The notes under the pieces: generated by a model
Told to the model about the DNA's origin: nothing
The model's input: the letters and a program-made list of their open reading frames with translations, nothing else
The model's database searches: none
In this document: in pieces, positions 60,456 through 64,000 of the stretch
How the letters are laid out: the number at the start of each line of letters is the position of its first letter
Numbering within the stretch: position 1 is the stretch's first letter
Assembly: GCA_026745465.1 (NCBI GenBank)
Contig: JACYXH010000398.1
Span: 173,335-237,334, forward strand
Origin: Lota lota
Taxonomy: Eukaryota > Chordata > Actinopteri > Gadiformes > Lotidae
Length of the DNA: 64,000 bases
Direction of reading: 5' to 3'
Made by a program: the position numbers and the translations under genes

Positions 60456-60524
60456 CCTAATACCTAAACTAACCTGAATCCAAACCCTTAACATAACTAT
60501 CTCTAACCCAAATACTTTAATAAT

Positions 60525-60527
60525 AAT

Positions 60528-60589
<62 letters not shown>

Positions 60590-60765
60590 CATCTCTAACC
60601 CAATTCCTAAACTTCACCATCTCTAACCTAATACCTAAACTAACCATCTCTAACCTAACACCTAAACTAACCATCTCTAACCTAATACCTAAACTAACCA
60701 TCTCTAACCTAATACCTAAACTAACCATCTCTAACCTAATACCTAAACTAACCATCTCTGACAGA
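60525..60765. repeat. (TA)n tract and 27-bp minisatellite
   Basis: TA run at about 60533-60578, then about 6 units starting CCATCTCTAACCTAATACCT. Since 27 is a multiple of three, the minus strand shows a MVSLGIRLE repeat; it is not a gene. Confidence 0.9.
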
Positions 60766-60873
60766 TGCCGTGGGATATTCCAGTTAATTGCTCAAAGTAT
60801 TAAATAATAAATGTAGACTTTTCCCCTTACTTGCATTTGCAATGTATTGGGGAAAACAAACAAAAAATATAGT

Positions 60874-60997
<124 letters not shown>

Positions 60998-61000
60998 TTT

Positions 61001-61500
61001 ATATCTGTCTCGGGGCCGTTGTATTGAACATTGAGTTTTGATGAAATTGCACAGCAGGACTTGCGTTATTCACCCCAAGATAAATCACACGGGAGCTATT
61101 GTGGGTCACAATAAAAAAGGAAAAACACATTGCTACCGGTTTTATTCATGTTTATTAAATTACCAATCCATTATTTTAAGTTGGTATATTTCGCCTCGTT
61201 CTAACCTTGAAATAGCTGCTACGCTCGTTATTTAAACCCTTCTAACCCCCCCCCCCCCCCCTCCAACAAACTATTTATTTGCTATTTGTTTGCTGTTGGT
61301 GTATCTGGTTTTAAAAAGAAAAACAATGTTAACTAATCTACATAGTTATTACAGTGACTTACCAGAGTAAAAGCAAAAGTATGGCACAACTTATCACTAT
61401 TTTTATACACTTTAGTTTTATATACAACCAAAATGATACACTAATGACTTCAATGACTTCAATGACGAGGATATCATATTTGACTTACAGAGCGTTTATA
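61001..61500. repeat. Direct repeat, right copy, with poly-C tract
   Basis: Partner of 59212-59700. The C-run is shorter here and two substitutions separate the first 150 bp. Confidence 0.85.
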
Positions 61501-61509
61501 TTAGCAATT

Positions 61510-62290
61510 TATATTAACAAATGCAGGTAGTAAAAAAGTGCTCTCATCTTCCCTATTGTCGAATCTGGTTGGAAGTAAAGAACAAAAAAAAGTTTAACAG
61601 AGAAAAGCCTTCTGTGCAGAATTCTGTTAATCTTAACATCATTACTCAGTCTATTTCAGATAAATACACACTTTCCTTTCCTGTTGTGGTTTCCACTGCG
61701 ACGGAATTTGTTCATTGACTGTGTGCAATCAACCGTGAGCAGATATTACGGCGCTCTGCTATAATGCAGTCGAAGTTATAGTTGTTGAAGTCAGAGGCCA
61801 AGAAAGACAGTAAAGAGACTTTCAAGGGATTTTCAGGATGTGCAGGACAAGCAGCCAACGAGTTCTCACGGCGTGACGTGGATGCATCGAAGGAAAGGAT
61901 GTGCAAGGCAATAAACGCCCGTTTCAAAGAACCAACCCGAGTCTGTGTTGTCGTGAAGAGAGCTACAGTACCTGTCCACCCTGCTGATTGGTCCGTGCAT
62001 TTGAAGAGTCAAACCTGAGCGGCTACAGCCATGTGAGACCAGCCTAGTCTTGCATTGTTTGACTCATACGCCTCCAGTAGCCCTGTAGTCACAGTGATGC
62101 GCCTAGCGGGAAGTGCGACGACCACGGACTTGGCATTTATAGTCGTCATTTGGCCCCAACATTGGCGTGGGCGCGCAGTTCACACACTCTCCGTGTGGGG
62201 CTTCAACATTTCATAGGTGCACGACAAAAATCGCAGAATGAACCGAGCACAGGGCTGAGATGAAGTCTTTTTTTTGCATTGGGGAGTATA
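61510..62290. other. 3' flank of gene 5, unassigned
   Basis: 61597-61700 resembles the flank of gene 1 (650-740). A 78-codon plus-strand frame at 61782-62018 is present without family resemblance or splice context. 62090-62260 is CpG-rich. No gene is called. Confidence 0.4.
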
Positions 62291-62294
62291 GTCG

Positions 62295-64000
62295 CTAGAG
62301 TGTTTCTCCCCCAAGTCCACTGTCTACTGGGTCTCCAGCTTCTTCTTGTAGGTCACTGGTTGATGTGGTAAAGCCACTGGATTGGTCAGAATATAGGATG
62401 CTCTCCTGTCCCATGGGTGTCAGTTCTGGAAGAGAAGGCAGAAGAGAGTCAGGACATACAGCCAGCCTCCACATGCAGCAACACTCTGCCTGAAGCCCAG
62501 TGGAGCAGCTGGTTACTCTCAGGTGGAACACACACACACACACACACCCCAAATAACCAGACACACAACCAAATATATACAACCACCCTACTAAACAAGA
62601 CACAACTAGCCAGAGGTGCAAGCTACTGAATTATTACTTGTATTTTATCAGAATCAGATATATCACATCATATATCATATGATGTTTCCACTCTGAATTA
62701 GCCTCTACACAGAAGAACATCTTGACAGACTGAATAAGTGTAGGGAGACAGCTGCCATTACCGTGGTCAAACAAGGACGAAGTCTTACACTTTGTCCCTG
62801 CTCTGTGTTTTGTAATGAGTCAAAACAAATTGCTGAGCCAAAACTCAGGCTTGCAAGTGTCCACATTGCAATGACAGTAGTGTCCAAGTTTATAGCCCTA
62901 TCATTTATAATACAGTTGTCATGTGACCACTCTGGCAGGTAGGCTCTGACCTACAGCTTGAATTTGAATTTGAAACATTCAAACTGAGGGTCTGAGGCTA
63001 CCTGCCAGATATGACTTATTTCTGTTCTATGTTAGACCTCCTTTGGTCTATTCTAATTGATGAACTGAAATAAGTGGAGGAAGAGCTTACCGCTTGGCTG
63101 AGGGACTGATGTTACATCCTCGCTTGGTGTTTTCTTGTAAATAAAATATTCACATTCATTATTTTAAAGGTATTACATGTATTAATTGCATTTAAAAAAA
63201 GTGTTATGAGTTATTTACAAGGTGCATCATTTAATAAATATCACAGTATAGGTGCACACACACTCCAGGGTCAAACTAAAGTAATAACACAAACCTGTTT
63301 TTGTTTAAGGGTTTGGTATCCATGCTATATAGTGATAAACAATACAGCAACATGTCAGGACAGCAGCCACCACATGACAGCAGTCACTATCATTCAGCAT
63401 AATGAGCATGATACATGTTAGTTTAATGTAACCATGATACATGTTAGTTTAATGTAACCATGATACATGTTAGTTTAATGTAACCATGATACATGTTAGT
63501 TTAATGTAACATGATACATGTTAGTTTACTGTAACATGATACATGTTAGTTTAATGTAACATGATACATGTTAGTTTAATGTAACATGATACATGTTAGT
63601 TTAATGTAACCATGATACATGTTAGTTTAATGTAACATGATACATGTTAGTTTAATGTAACATGAGACATGTTAGTTTAATGTAACATGAGACATGTTAG
63701 TTTAATGTAACCATGATACATGTTAGTTTAATGTAACACAATACATGTTAGTTTAATGTAACCATGATACATGTTAGTTAAATGTAACACTTACCTCTTA
63801 TTTTCTTCCTCTGAATAATGGTTATGATTATTATTAAAGCCATTAATAGTATGACTCCTGATATTACTCCTGCCACTAGTCCTGTGTGTGCACCATGTTT
63901 TCCACATTCAGAATCAGTTGAATCAGTTCCTGGTTTTATCTGTTTCAGTCCAACAGATTCACATCTGAAATGAGAAGGACAAAACAACACGTTTAGTTTC
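62295..64000 (-). CDS. tnfrsf14-like: Gene 5 (partial): TNFRSF14-like receptor, 3' exons
   Basis: The upstream exons lie beyond the right edge. Exons seen: 63964-63795 (170 nt, CESVGLKQIKPGTDSTDSEC, GKHGAHTG, span LVAGVISGVILLMALIIIIT, then QRKKIR), a 30-nt exon 63324-63295, 63133-63091 (43 nt, KTPSEDVTSVPQPS) and terminal exon 62425-62295 (ELTPMGQESILYSDQSSGFT ... GLGGETL, stop at 62295). The 43-nt and terminal exons join in phase. The 30-nt exon, in the frame set by the membrane exon, reads AWIPNP and then a stop, and its length is 0 mod 3 where paralogues are 2 mod 3, so inclusion truncates the tail. Skipping both small exons keeps the frame (RKKIR then ELTPMG). The membrane exon is closest to gene 3, the 43-nt exon closest to gene 1. 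Confidence 0.75.
62686..62960 (-). pseudogene. Truncated cassette fragment near gene 5 terminal exon
   Basis: Homologous to the cassette flank and the first codons of the transmembrane exon (complement of TCCACTCTGAATTAGCCTCT and ACACAGAAGAACATCTTGAC), then cut off. A similar stub lies at 24825-24925. Both show that cassettes once existed near several gene tails. Confidence 0.6.
63408..63785. repeat. 25/26-bp minisatellite in intron 5 of gene 5
   Basis: About 14 units, regular, ending next to the donor at 63794. Confidence 0.95.

Noticed and set aside
60177..60755. 192-codon minus-strand frame with MVSLGIRLE repeats
   Set aside because: Combination of the 27-bp minisatellite, a TA tract and the foldback element.

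Overview
The window looks like a teleost fish genome. Protein-coding sequence is split into short exons with GT/AG boundaries, intergenic DNA is full of CA/GT microsatellites, minisatellites, LTR relics and small DNA transposons, and the only genes I can recognise are vertebrate TNF-receptor-superfamily genes. All genes read on the minus strand. I see no bacterial features, rRNA, tRNA or CRISPR array, and the sequence does not let me name the species.

The backbone is a tandem cluster of at least five TNFRSF14 (HVEM)-like receptor genes. I call them gene 1 (ATG at 6117), gene 2 (16973), gene 3 (32536), gene 4 (57898) and gene 5 (enters from the right edge; last exons 63964 to 62295). The common plan is a signal-peptide plus CRD1 exon, then a 126-nt CRD1/2 exon, a 156-159-nt CRD2/3 exon, an 85-nt exon, a transmembrane exon, a 26-nt exon, a 25-43-nt basic/acidic exon and a short terminal exon. 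Splice phases agree from gene to gene. The spliced products of genes 2, 3 and 4 would be about 275, 263 and 283 residues. Gene 1 has lost its tail exons and carries an in-frame fusion of two CRD exons.

The most unusual structure lies between exon 7 of gene 4 and its terminal exon (about 45.7-54 kb). It is a tandem array of eight cassettes, each a transmembrane exon, a 23-26-nt exon and a 31-37-nt exon, spaced about 1 kb apart and phase-symmetric (1 in, 1 out). Four cassettes (C1, C3, C5, C6) have intact reading frames and splice sites. Two have lost the donor (GT to AT), one has an in-frame stop, and one lacks its transmembrane exon. Related, decayed cassettes sit in the tails of genes 2 and 3.

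Between the genes lie three copies of a roughly 7-kb segment (about 6.2-13.4, 17.0-24.5 and 34.5-41.2 kb). Each copy carries a promoter-like module, a CpG-rich block, a nonautonomous hAT-like element, a CA repeat, a spare terminal exon, an LTR and a Ty3/Gypsy protease relic. The promoter-like module (inverted CCAAT box, 20-bp ATGAATATTCAT palindrome, 5'UTR exon with donor AAA|GTAAGG) occurs five times. One copy (37.03-37.15 kb) has no gene body of its own and would act as a second, distal promoter for gene 3.

Insertions can be dated against empty sites in paralogues. A 782-bp solo LTR (27634-28415) and a 370-bp solo LTR (55388-55757) both have 5-bp target-site duplications. GC-rich 13/14/23-bp and 31-bp minisatellites near the tails of genes 1 and 4 give long open frames that are almost certainly not genes.
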